Part shown: in pieces, positions 1-5,111 of the stretch
Position numbering within the stretch: the stretch's first letter is position 1
Layout of the letters: every line of letters begins with the position of its first letter
Source of the DNA: JAGLYP01 sp034659435
GTDB taxonomy: Bacteria; Patescibacteriota; Patescibacteriia; Patescibacteriales; UBA12075
Direction of reading: 5' to 3'
Length of the DNA stretch: 5,111 nt
Assembly: GCA_034659435.1 (NCBI GenBank)
Contig: JAYEHJ010000017.1
Location: 1-5,111, forward strand
Made by a program: the position numbers and the translations under genes
Notes under the pieces: model-generated
Database searches by the model: none
What the model was told of the DNA's origin: nothing
Seen by the model: the letters and a program-made list of their open reading frames with translations, nothing else

Positions 1-479
1 TGCCGTTAAATCATGTGACGGATGAATTGCTCGCGAATAAGTTTAATTATAATAAAATAAAAAAAGAGTTAAAAGTAAAAGTTGTTTTAGACGGAGATGT
101 AATAAGTGAATATTTGCGAAATAAAAAAGTTGGAAAGCTGCAAAACAGCTATTTGGATATTAACCGCGTATTCAGGTTAAGAAAAAAAATCGGCGGCTCA
201 ATAGTGCTTTGCCATCCCGCCAAGCATCATTATTTAAAGGAAGATTTTTTAATAAAATTAAAAAAACTAGGATTAGACGGAATAGAATTATTATCGCCCC
301 ATCATTCTTATAACGCGGTTATGTATATTCAATTTTTGGCTCGCAACCTTGATTTAATTGAAACCGGCGGCTCAGATTTTCACCGTTTTGAAAGAGACAG
401 ACAATCTATACAAAGTTCTTGGGATTATTTTAAAATTGATTTTGATTACCTGAGGGGGGTTAAAAAGATTACCGGTTAA
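1..479 (+). CDS. PHP-domain metal-dependent phosphoesterase, 5'-partial, apparent 3' frameshift
   Basis: C-terminal part of a PHP (polymerase and histidinol phosphatase) family protein. Relatives hydrolyse phosphoester bonds of nucleotides or small RNAs with a metal cluster; the exact substrate cannot be told here. The frame is open from base 3, so the GTG at 15 is probably an internal valine and the true start lies outside the window. Visible family marks are GGSIVLCHP (about 187-229), whose HP is a metal-ligand motif, then GLDGIELLSPHHS (about 273-312) and GGSDFH (about 366-383), the typical C-terminal Asp/His metal-binding motif. The N-terminal HxH motif is not in the window. The frame ends abruptly at a TAA (477-479) just after a run of six G. 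With one G fewer it would continue to TAA at 514-516, ending GLKRLPVKLDELQKFLEKK, one base before the next gene. Family assignment is firm; the exact function is unknown. Confidence 0.88.
   Translation, partial: PLNHVTDELLANKFNYNKIKKELKVKVVLDGDVISEYLRNKKVGKLQNSYLDINRVFRLRKKIGGSIVLCHPAKHHYLKEDFLIKLKKLGLDGIELLSPHHSYNAVMYIQFLARNLDLIETGGSDFHRFERDRQSIQSSWDYFKIDFDYLRGVKKITG
454..459 (+). other. Putative frameshift site (run of six G) in the PHP gene
   Basis: In the observed frame the gene ends YLRGVKKITG and stops at 477-479. Removing one G from this run gives YLRGLKRLPVKLDELQKFLEKK and a stop at 514-516. That tail looks like a normal charged helical C-terminus and leaves a 1-nt gap to the next ATG at 518, in keeping with the tight gene packing. 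It may be a sequencing or assembly error, a real mutation, or less likely programmed frameshifting. The catalytic motifs lie upstream and are unaffected. Confidence 0.6.
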
Positions 480-517
480 ATTAGATGAATTGCAAAAATT
501 TTTAGAAAAAAAATAAT

Positions 518-1081
518 ATGAAGCATTTAATATTTGAAGGCGCGGAAATGTCCGGAAAAAGCTGGATTATATCGCAAGTCTATAATTATTTAGAGCCGAA
601 ATATAATCAAAGCGGAAGTGTATTGGACGGCTGCCATTGGTTTAACGCGGATGTTGGAGTATATGGCACAGAGTTTGGTAAAAACGTGATAAAAAATTAT
701 TTGCGAATTTTCAGAGTTTTGGAAGAAAAAAATATTATCGTTGAAAAACTTCATATTTCCGATTTGGTTTATAATCAAATCTATAATAATAAAAATATTA
801 ACTACAAAGCGCAAGAGCAAAAATTACTGGAACTTGGCTTTAAAATTATTTTAATTAAATTCAAGCCTGATAAATCGCTTTTGGAAAAAAGAATTCAAGA
901 TAGATTAAATCTTTATCCGCATTATAAAAATATTCAAAAAACACCGCAATGGTATATTAATCAGCAGGAAAAATATGAAAAAGCCTTGGAAAAATCATTA
1001 TTGCCTGTGTTATCAATAGAAACAAATGTTTTGCCCGACAAAAGGCATGCAGAGAAAATATTGGGATGGATTGGGGAATAA
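518..1081 (+). CDS. P-loop nucleoside/nucleotide kinase-like protein (thymidylate or deoxynucleoside kinase fold)
   Basis: A 187-aa cytoplasmic P-loop protein. Beta-strand LIFEG is followed by a Walker A motif GAEMSGKS (residues 8-15), the layout of thymidylate kinase and deoxynucleoside kinases (FEGxxGxGKS). VEKLHISDLVY (75-85) sits where those enzymes have their DR[YH]xxS or ERSxxS motif, with Glu76 and Ser81 as likely equivalents. LLEKRIQDRLN (121-131) resembles the arginine-rich LID that contacts phosphates. KIILIKF (109-115) is the following core strand. The length is a little below normal Tmk (about 205-215 aa) and the canonical Tmk DR pair is absent, so I do not call it tmk; it may phosphorylate a nucleoside or another small molecule. 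The start places the P-loop at the usual distance from the N-terminus. It follows the repaired PHP frame by 1 nt and runs close to the next gene, so it is probably cotranscribed. Confidence 0.75.
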   Translation: MKHLIFEGAEMSGKSWIISQVYNYLEPKYNQSGSVLDGCHWFNADVGVYGTEFGKNVIKNYLRIFRVLEEKNIIVEKLHISDLVYNQIYNNKNINYKAQEQKLLELGFKIILIKFKPDKSLLEKRIQDRLNLYPHYKNIQKTPQWYINQQEKYEKALEKSLLPVLSIETNVLPDKRHAEKILGWIGE

Positions 1082-1098
1082 AAAAATTTTATTATTTT

Positions 1099-2265
1099 AT
1101 GAATATAATCAATGAATGTTATAATAAATCAATAGAGCTTTTGTTTAATAATTCTTCTCAGTATGGATTTTTAGCTTCCGCTCCGCAAAAACGGGCAGTA
1201 GAGAGAAATTATTTAAGCATTTTCGCGCGCGATTCTTCAATTTGCACGCTAGGTGCTGTTGCCAGCGGAAACAAAAAATTAATTTTAAGCGCTAAAAAAA
1301 GCCTTAAAACTTTGGCAAAATTTCAGGTTCATGACGGTGAAATCCCGAATTACGTAAAACCTGAAAAAAAATACGCGGATTTTTGGCGTTTAGGCAGTAT
1401 TGACGCGACTCTTTGGTGGCTTATAGCAGTTGATTTTTATGACAAAAATACTAATGACAAAAATTTAAAAAAATCATTAAATAAGAAAATAAAAAATGCG
1501 GTTAACTGGCTTTATTGCCAAGAAAATGAAAATGATGGAATATTAATTCAAACTGAAGCCAGCGATTGGGCGGATCTTATGCCTCGGAACGGAAAGGTGC
1601 TTTACACTAACGCGCTTTGGTATAAAATTAAAAAAGATTATAATTTACTCGCTATGCGAAAAACAAAAAAAGATTTTAACTTGCTTTTTTACGCATACAA
1701 TAATAAAACAAAAAATTTACCTAAAAGCGATAAGGCCACAATTGAAATGATTTTAAAAAGAAAAAAGAAAGGAGAATTTTATTTGAGTTTTGTCGGTTAT
1801 TTGTATTATGGCAAAGATATTGACGTTTACGGCAACTCATTGGCATTGCTTTTTGGTTTGCCTACGCGCGAATTAAAAAATAAAATTATTAAATATTTGC
1901 TTGGAAAAAAACGATTGAAAAATTTGCCAATGCCAGTTTTGTTTAACCCGATTAAAGAAAATTCTCGCGAGTGGCGCAAGTATATGGAAAGCCATAAGCA
2001 GAATTATCCTTATCAATATCATAATGGAGGAATCTGGCCCTTTGCGTCAACGTTTTGGGCAATGGCGCTTGCGTTTTCAGGACAAAAGCAAGAGGCCAAA
2101 AAAGAATTGGAAAAAATCGCTTATGCTAATAGCCTGAATAATTGGGAATTTAACGAATGGTTTCACGCAAAAACAGGTAAAGCGCGCGGAATGAAATGGC
2201 AGTCATGGAACGCAGGCGCTTTTTTACTGGCGTGGCATTATTTGGAAGGGGAAATCAAATTATAA
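1099..2265 (+). CDS. Glycogen debranching-type glycoside hydrolase (amylo-alpha-1,6-glucosidase-like, (alpha/alpha)6 barrel)
   Basis: A 388-aa protein resembling the catalytic C-terminal domain of glycogen debranching enzymes, with secondary likeness to GH100 neutral invertases. In order: RNYLSIFARDSS (36-47), IPNYV (82-86), DATLWWL (102-108), SDWADL (155-160) followed by PRNGK and NALWYK (171-176), YHNGGIWPF (307-315), and EWFHAKTGKARG with KWQSWNAGAF (353-375). The SDWADL...NALWY block parallels the WMDA...NALWY block of GDE_C proteins; Asp156 or Asp159 is the likely acid catalyst. No signal peptide or separate glucanotransferase domain is visible, so it is probably cytoplasmic and acts on alpha-glucan branches or oligosaccharides. 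An upstream in-frame ATG at 1066 overlaps the kinase gene by 16 nt and would add MDWGIKKFYYF, which looks unlike a conserved N-terminus; I prefer 1099, 17 nt after the kinase stop. glgA lies two genes downstream, supporting a glycogen role. An invertase-like substrate is the main alternative. Confidence 0.82.
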   Translation: MNIINECYNKSIELLFNNSSQYGFLASAPQKRAVERNYLSIFARDSSICTLGAVASGNKKLILSAKKSLKTLAKFQVHDGEIPNYVKPEKKYADFWRLGSIDATLWWLIAVDFYDKNTNDKNLKKSLNKKIKNAVNWLYCQENENDGILIQTEASDWADLMPRNGKVLYTNALWYKIKKDYNLLAMRKTKKDFNLLFYAYNNKTKNLPKSDKATIEMILKRKKKGEFYLSFVGYLYYGKDIDVYGNSLALLFGLPTRELKNKIIKYLLGKKRLKNLPMPVLFNPIKENSREWRKYMESHKQNYPYQYHNGGIWPFASTFWAMALAFSGQKQEAKKELEKIAYANSLNNWEFNEWFHAKTGKARGMKWQSWNAGAFLLAWHYLEGEIKL

Positions 2266-2297
2266 TTTTAAAATATTTATAAATTAATAAAAAAATT

Positions 2298-2645
2298 ATG
2301 TCAATGGAAACATTAAACTTAGAGCAAAAAGAAATTTTTAAATTCAAAGATACCGCTGAATTTTTGAATCTTATCAAACAAAATGATTTAAGTAAAGCCG
2401 AAGAATCACTTGAGTATGTAAAAAAAAATCGCGCTGAATATCCAGATTATGATGATCGATGGGTTGATCTCAGAGAATTAGATTTATTTAGAGCTTATAG
2501 AAAATCAGAAAACCATGATTGCGCTAATCAAACTATAGAAAACATGGATAAGGACAATGAACATTCAAAAAAATGCGATAGTAAACAAGGAAGAATAAAC
2601 GTTTTAAGTAAAGAAATAGATGAATATAATCAAAATCATGAATAA
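2298..2645 (+). CDS. Hypothetical small helical protein (115 aa)
   Basis: I do not recognise a named family. The protein is highly charged, has no signal peptide or membrane segment, and looks entirely helical. Residues 18-45 (DTAEFLNLIKQNDLSKAEES onward) and 53-83 have the spacing of two helix-turn-helix repeats of TPR type: small and aromatic residues alternate, and LIKQNDLSKAEE and YRKSENHDCANQTIE each resemble a repeat turn. The last 30 residues are polar and probably a helical or disordered tail. Two cysteines (75 and 93) form no obvious metal motif. It lies between the debranching-type hydrolase and glgA, 32 nt after the first and 30 nt before the second, on the same strand, so it is probably cotranscribed. 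A link to glucan metabolism is only guilt by association. A second in-frame ATG at 2304 could be the start; neither has a Shine-Dalgarno sequence. Confidence 0.7.
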   Translation: MSMETLNLEQKEIFKFKDTAEFLNLIKQNDLSKAEESLEYVKKNRAEYPDYDDRWVDLRELDLFRAYRKSENHDCANQTIENMDKDNEHSKKCDSKQGRINVLSKEIDEYNQNHE

Positions 2646-2675
2646 ATAAAAAAGACGCGTTAAAATTATAAACAA

Positions 2676-4091
2676 ATGAAAAAAATAAAAGTCTTAATGG
2701 CCGCTGCCGAACTTGCTCCTTTTGCCAAGGTGGGCGGACTTGGCGATGTAACATCCAGCCTGCCTCCGGCTTTAAAAAAAATAGGCGTTGATGTACGTAT
2801 AATTATGCCATTATACGGTTTAATAGATAGAAAGAAATACAAGTTGAAAAAAATTTATTCTGATTTGGAAATTCCTTCCGGACGTGTATTGTTAAAAATT
2901 AATATTTGGCAAGCGTTTTTGCCGGGCAGCAAGGTAGTTGTATATTTTATTGACGCGCCTGATTATTTTAAATATAAGGACGTTTACATAGCTGATGATA
3001 ATTCAGAGCGGTTTTTATTTTTTTCTTACGCGTCCTTATTTTGTCTGCCAGCAATTAAATTTCAGCCCGATATTATTCATTGCCATGATTCGCAAACAGC
3101 CTTAATCTCCGATATGCTGAAAGTAAGCAATTTTGAATACTTGCGAAATATTAAAACTTTATACACAATTCATAATTTTAACTACCAAAGCAAGAATGAT
3201 CCGGCTGTTCTTCATACCGGTAATTTGCACAAAGATTCATTAAAAATTCTAACTAAAGACGCTACTGACGGAGATATAAATTTTATGGCGCAAGGAATTT
3301 TAAACGCGGATTTAATTAATACTGTCAGCCCGACTTACGCGAAAGAAATTATCACAAGCGCTTACGGCGCAAGCTTGGAAAAAATTATTAAAAAACGCGA
3401 AGATGATTTATACGGAATAATCAACGGCATAGATATGGATTTATTTAATCCGGCTAAAGACAAATACATCAGTCAAAATTATTCAAGCAAAAGTATTAAT
3501 AAAAAACAAAAAAATAAGCTTGCTTTGCAAAAAAGACTGGGGCTAAACGAGGATAAAGATAAAGCGGTTGTCGGCTTAATTTCCCGTTTGGCTTGGCAAA
3601 AAGGAATAGAATTAATTACGGATAAATTTGCCGGATTAAATTGCCAGTTTGTTTTTCTCGGCACAGGAGGCGAAAAATACGAAAAGCATTTAATAAAATT
3701 TGCCAAAAACAACTCAAGGCAAATTAGCGCGCAAATTAAATTTGAAATAAAATTGGCGCAGGAAATCTACGCGGGTACTGATATATTTTTAATGCCTTCG
3801 CGCTTTGAGCCTTGCGGGCTCGGGCAAATGATAGCAATGCGCTATGGCACGGTTCCTGTAGCGCGCGCGACCGGAGGGCTTGCGGATACGATTAGCGCGA
3901 AAAACGGCTTTTTGTTTAAAAATGTGGATAGCGAAGAGTTTTATAATTGTTTGAAAAACGCTTTGGATGTTTATTATAATAAAAAGGATAGATGGAAAAA
4001 AATGCAAATTAACGGAATGAAAGCTGATTTTTCATGGGATAGGTCGGCTAAGGAATATTTGAAACTTTATAAAAAATTAAATAAAAAATAA
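2676..4091 (+). CDS. glgA: Glycogen synthase, GT5 family (ADP-glucose type)
   Basis: A 471-aa enzyme, full length for bacterial GlgA (about 475 aa), that transfers glucose from a nucleotide sugar to the end of an alpha-1,4-glucan in the cytoplasm. The N-terminal Rossmann domain starts KVLMAAAELAPFAKVGGLGD; KVGGL (18-22) is the signature sugar-nucleotide loop. HCHD (135-138) and YTIHN (163-167) line the cleft. NGIDMDLFNP (250-259) marks the domain junction. SRLAWQKG (303-310) carries the phosphate-binding Arg304 and Lys309. SRFEPCGLGQ (375-384) holds the conserved Glu378, and YGTVPVARATGGLADT (390-405) completes the C-terminal domain. No key residue seems missing. ADP-glucose is the usual donor for this family; donor use was not tested, and no glgC, branching enzyme or phosphorylase is in the window. 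The ATG at 2676 places KVGGL at the standard position. The last codons run into a bidirectional terminator palindrome, so this is the last gene of its operon. Confidence 0.96.
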   Translation: MKKIKVLMAAAELAPFAKVGGLGDVTSSLPPALKKIGVDVRIIMPLYGLIDRKKYKLKKIYSDLEIPSGRVLLKINIWQAFLPGSKVVVYFIDAPDYFKYKDVYIADDNSERFLFFSYASLFCLPAIKFQPDIIHCHDSQTALISDMLKVSNFEYLRNIKTLYTIHNFNYQSKNDPAVLHTGNLHKDSLKILTKDATDGDINFMAQGILNADLINTVSPTYAKEIITSAYGASLEKIIKKREDDLYGIINGIDMDLFNPAKDKYISQNYSSKSINKKQKNKLALQKRLGLNEDKDKAVVGLISRLAWQKGIELITDKFAGLNCQFVFLGTGGEKYEKHLIKFAKNNSRQISAQIKFEIKLAQEIYAGTDIFLMPSRFEPCGLGQMIAMRYGTVPVARATGGLADTISAKNGFLFKNVDSEEFYNCLKNALDVYYNKKDRWKKMQINGMKADFSWDRSAKEYLKLYKKLNKK

Positions 4092-4148
4092 TATCCGCAT
4101 TGTAAAAACGCAAAATTTTGCGTTTTTACAATGCGGATATTATTTTTT
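4083..4148. terminator. Bidirectional intrinsic terminator: perfect 2 x 33-nt palindrome without spacer
   Basis: Bases 4083-4115 are the exact reverse complement of 4116-4148, centred on CAAAA|TTTTG. A GC-containing core (CCGCATTG...CAATGCGG and ACGC...GCGT) is flanked by A-runs on the left and T-runs on the right, so RNA from either strand gives a long hairpin followed by U. It separates the convergent glgA and trmD genes. It contains the last two lysine codons and TAA of glgA (TAA at 4089-4091), and on the other strand the stop (4126-4128) and last codons of trmD. Confidence 0.93.
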
Positions 4149-4818
4149 TATTTTCTTTTCGCCATTTTTCAATCTCTGCATGATTTCCTGACAACAACAC
4201 ATCAGGCACCTTATATTTTTTACCACCATCATCAACAAAAACATCAGGCCGCGTATACTGCGGATATTCAAGCTCCCCCACAATAGAATGCGACTCATCC
4301 TTAGCGCTCGTTTCATTTCCCAAAACCCCGGGAAGCAGGCGGGTAATTGAATCAATAATCGCCATTGCTCCGATTTCTCCACCGGTTAAAACATAATCCC
4401 CGATAGAAATTTCCTCGTTAATAAAAGCAATAATACGCTCATCAACCCCCTCATAACGCCCGCAAATCAAAGTGATATTATTTAATTTAGAATATTCTTT
4501 TGCTTTTTGTTGGTTCCATTTATTACCCTTGGCTGATAATAAAATAATTTTATTTTTGATGTGAGCCGCATGTTGAGTGTTGAGTGTTAAGTGTTGAATG
4601 TTGCGTATAGCTTTATGCAACACATCAACTTTCATCAACATACCAGCTCCTCCGCCATAAGGCGTGTCATCTACGGTTTTATGCTTATCAGCGGCAAAAT
4701 CACGCAAATTTATAATATTAATTTTAATTTTTTCTTTTTCCAAGGCGCGCTTAATAATACTCTCATTGAAATAAGAGTTAAATATTTCAGGAAAAATTGT
4801 AATGACGTTGAAAGTCAT
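4126..4818 (-). CDS. trmD: tRNA (guanine-N1-)-methyltransferase
   Basis: A 230-aa SPOUT (trefoil-knot) enzyme that uses S-adenosylmethionine to make m1G37 in tRNAs with G at 36, preventing +1 frameshifts. Visible marks: FNVITIFPEIF (3-13), LRDFAADKHKTVDDTPYGGG (38-57) with GAGM after it, LICGRYEGVDER (117-128), EISIGDYVLTGGE (136-148) of the knot, LLPGVLGN (161-168), EYPQYTRP (184-191) and VPDVLLSGNHAEIEKWR (204-220). Arg160 matches the catalytic Arg154 of the E. coli enzyme; the position of E. coli Asp169 aligns with Glu175, next to Asp174. Two oddities: residues 72-89 form a longer loop than in E. coli, encoded by a 7-bp tandem repeat, and the protein stops soon after KWR, lacking the usual 15-20-residue tail. 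The start is fixed by the N-terminal motif. It follows the KH-protein gene on the same strand, with no rimM between, and converges on glgA. Confidence 0.96.
   Translation of the reverse strand: MTFNVITIFPEIFNSYFNESIIKRALEKEKIKINIINLRDFAADKHKTVDDTPYGGGAGMLMKVDVLHKAIRNIQHLTLNTQHAAHIKNKIILLSAKGNKWNQQKAKEYSKLNNITLICGRYEGVDERIIAFINEEISIGDYVLTGGEIGAMAIIDSITRLLPGVLGNETSAKDESHSIVGELEYPQYTRPDVFVDDGGKKYKVPDVLLSGNHAEIEKWRKENKKIISAL
4572..4606. repeat. Five tandem copies of a 7-bp unit inside trmD
   Basis: On the plus strand the units are GTTGAGT, GTTGAGT, GTTAAGT, GTTGAAT and GTTGCGT; two are identical and the rest differ by one base each. They lie inside trmD and encode roughly RNIQHLTLNTQH in a loop between the PYGGG segment and the IILLS strand. 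Three units make 21 bp, or seven residues, which matches the approximate excess length of this loop over E. coli TrmD. Confidence 0.85.
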
Positions 4819-4826
4819 ATATCATC

Positions 4827-4862
4827 AAAAAACCACAAACATAAATAATGTTGTGGTTTTTT
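4827..4862 (-). terminator. Terminator-like hairpin between the KH gene and trmD (possible attenuator)
   Basis: AAAAAACCACAA (4827-4838) is the exact reverse complement of TTGTGGTTTTTT (4851-4862). An alternative inner stem AACAT (4838-4842) with ATGTT (4848-4852) extends it, with one bulged A and a five-base loop. Read on the minus strand, the stem is followed directly by six T and then, 8 nt later, the trmD ATG. This fits intrinsic termination after the KH gene. No room remains for a separate trmD promoter downstream of it, so trmD would depend on read-through or on a promoter overlapping the hairpin. Confidence 0.7.
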
Positions 4863-4886
4863 GGATTTTATGTAATCTGTTTTGTT

Positions 4887-5111
4887 TTAGATTTTTAAAT
4901 CATCAACGCTTGAAGTATCAATATCGGCAGTAGCCGTATTAGTTGATTCTCGTCTTGGAGGACGTTGTGACCCTTCCGGTTCGTTAATTTTTAAATTAAC
5001 GCGAGCGTTGTTTTTGGCGCCGACAATCTTTAATAAAGTTCTGATTGCTTGAGCGGTTTGTCCGCGGCGACCGATTACATAACCCATGTCTTCCGGGTTA
5101 ATTGACAATGT
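4887..5111 (-). CDS. khpA: KH-domain RNA-binding protein, KhpA-like, 5'-partial
   Basis: C-terminal 75 residues of a small KH protein; the frame is open to the window edge, so its start lies beyond 5111 and the TTG at 5108-5106 is probably an internal leucine. The segment NPEDMGYVIGRRGQTAQAIR holds the KH signature: IGRRG is the GxxG loop that grips single-stranded RNA, and the following helix AIRTLLKIVGA matches the KhpA pattern (D-x-G-x-VIG-[KR]-x-G-x-x-x-x-AIRTL). VNLKI is the last strand. A polar tail of about 32 residues (from NEPEGSQRPPRR to VDDLKI) has low complexity and is probably disordered; it is longer than in short KhpA proteins. KhpA proteins bind RNA, often with KhpB/Jag, and commonly sit beside rpsP, rimM and trmD. 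Here trmD follows 68 nt later on the same strand, consistent with that neighbourhood without rimM. Confidence 0.88.
   Translation of the reverse strand, partial: TLSINPEDMGYVIGRRGQTAQAIRTLLKIVGAKNNARVNLKINEPEGSQRPPRRESTNTATADIDTSSVDDLKI

Noticed and set aside
590..820. Minus-strand open frame opposite the kinase-like gene
   Set aside because: It has a phenylalanine/isoleucine-rich composition typical of the antisense of AT-rich coding sequence and lies within a supported gene.
2261..2266. TATAAT at the stop of the hydrolase gene, as a possible -10 promoter for the 115-aa gene and glgA
   Set aside because: The nearest -35-like sequence (TTGGAA at 2242-2247) is only 13 nt away, and such hexamers are expected by chance in DNA this AT-rich.
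2265..2274. ATTTTAAAAT palindrome after the hydrolase gene, as an operator or terminator
   Set aside because: It is only 10 bp of pure A/T with no GC stem, which is expected by chance here.
2533..2754. Minus-strand open frame across the start of glgA
   Set aside because: It overlaps both the 115-aa gene and the conserved N-terminus of glgA and shows no family motif.
3479..4007. Two minus-strand open frames opposite the glgA C-terminal domain
   Set aside because: They are antisense to highly conserved glgA motifs, with no independent evidence.
4825..4842. Five-codon reading frame (MFVVF) on the minus strand inside the hairpin before trmD, as a possible leader peptide
   Set aside because: It is very short, has no ribosome binding site or run of regulatory codons, and arises from the hairpin sequence itself.
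4591..4848. Plus-strand open frame opposite trmD
   Set aside because: It lies almost entirely antisense to a well-supported trmD, with no recognisable protein features.

Overview
This window is an AT-rich, tightly packed bacterial segment. It has seven protein-coding genes, two of them cut by the window edges, and no RNA genes, mobile elements or CRISPR arrays that I can see. Every stop codon is TAA. Long frames run without internal TGA, so nothing suggests TGA recoding. No start codon has a convincing Shine-Dalgarno sequence. Small genes, SD-poor starts, a short TrmD next to a KhpA-type KH protein, and a minimal glycogen gene set suggest a Candidate Phyla Radiation (Patescibacteria, Parcubacteria-like) genome. 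That is an inference from style and protein character, not a database match.

Left part, plus strand (1-4091): a PHP-domain metal-dependent phosphoesterase (5' end outside the window, 3' end apparently frameshifted at a run of six G), a P-loop nucleoside/nucleotide kinase-like protein, a compact (alpha/alpha)6-barrel glycoside hydrolase of the glycogen-debranching type, an unrecognised 115-aa helical protein, and a GT5 glycogen synthase (glgA). Gaps are short (about 1-32 nt), so the five probably form one operon. The debranching-type hydrolase and GlgA form a small alpha-glucan module: one builds alpha-1,4-glucan and the other probably trims it.

Right part, minus strand (4126-5111): the 3' part of a KhpA-like KH RNA-binding gene is followed by trmD, which encodes tRNA (guanine-N1)-methyltransferase. 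This is a reduced form of the rpsP-khpA-rimM-trmD-rplS neighbourhood, with no rimM between the two genes. A terminator-like hairpin lies in the 68-nt gap and ends only 8 nt before the trmD start. trmD also carries a five-copy 7-bp tandem repeat that encodes an extra surface loop.

The two gene blocks converge on a perfect, loop-less palindrome of 2 x 33 nt (4083-4148). It serves as a bidirectional terminator and includes the last codons of both glgA and trmD. I see no clear new defence or mobile system. The most interesting points are the overlapping palindrome, the hairpin before trmD, the repeat inside trmD, and the apparent frameshift in the PHP gene. No gene-free stretch exceeds 70 nt.
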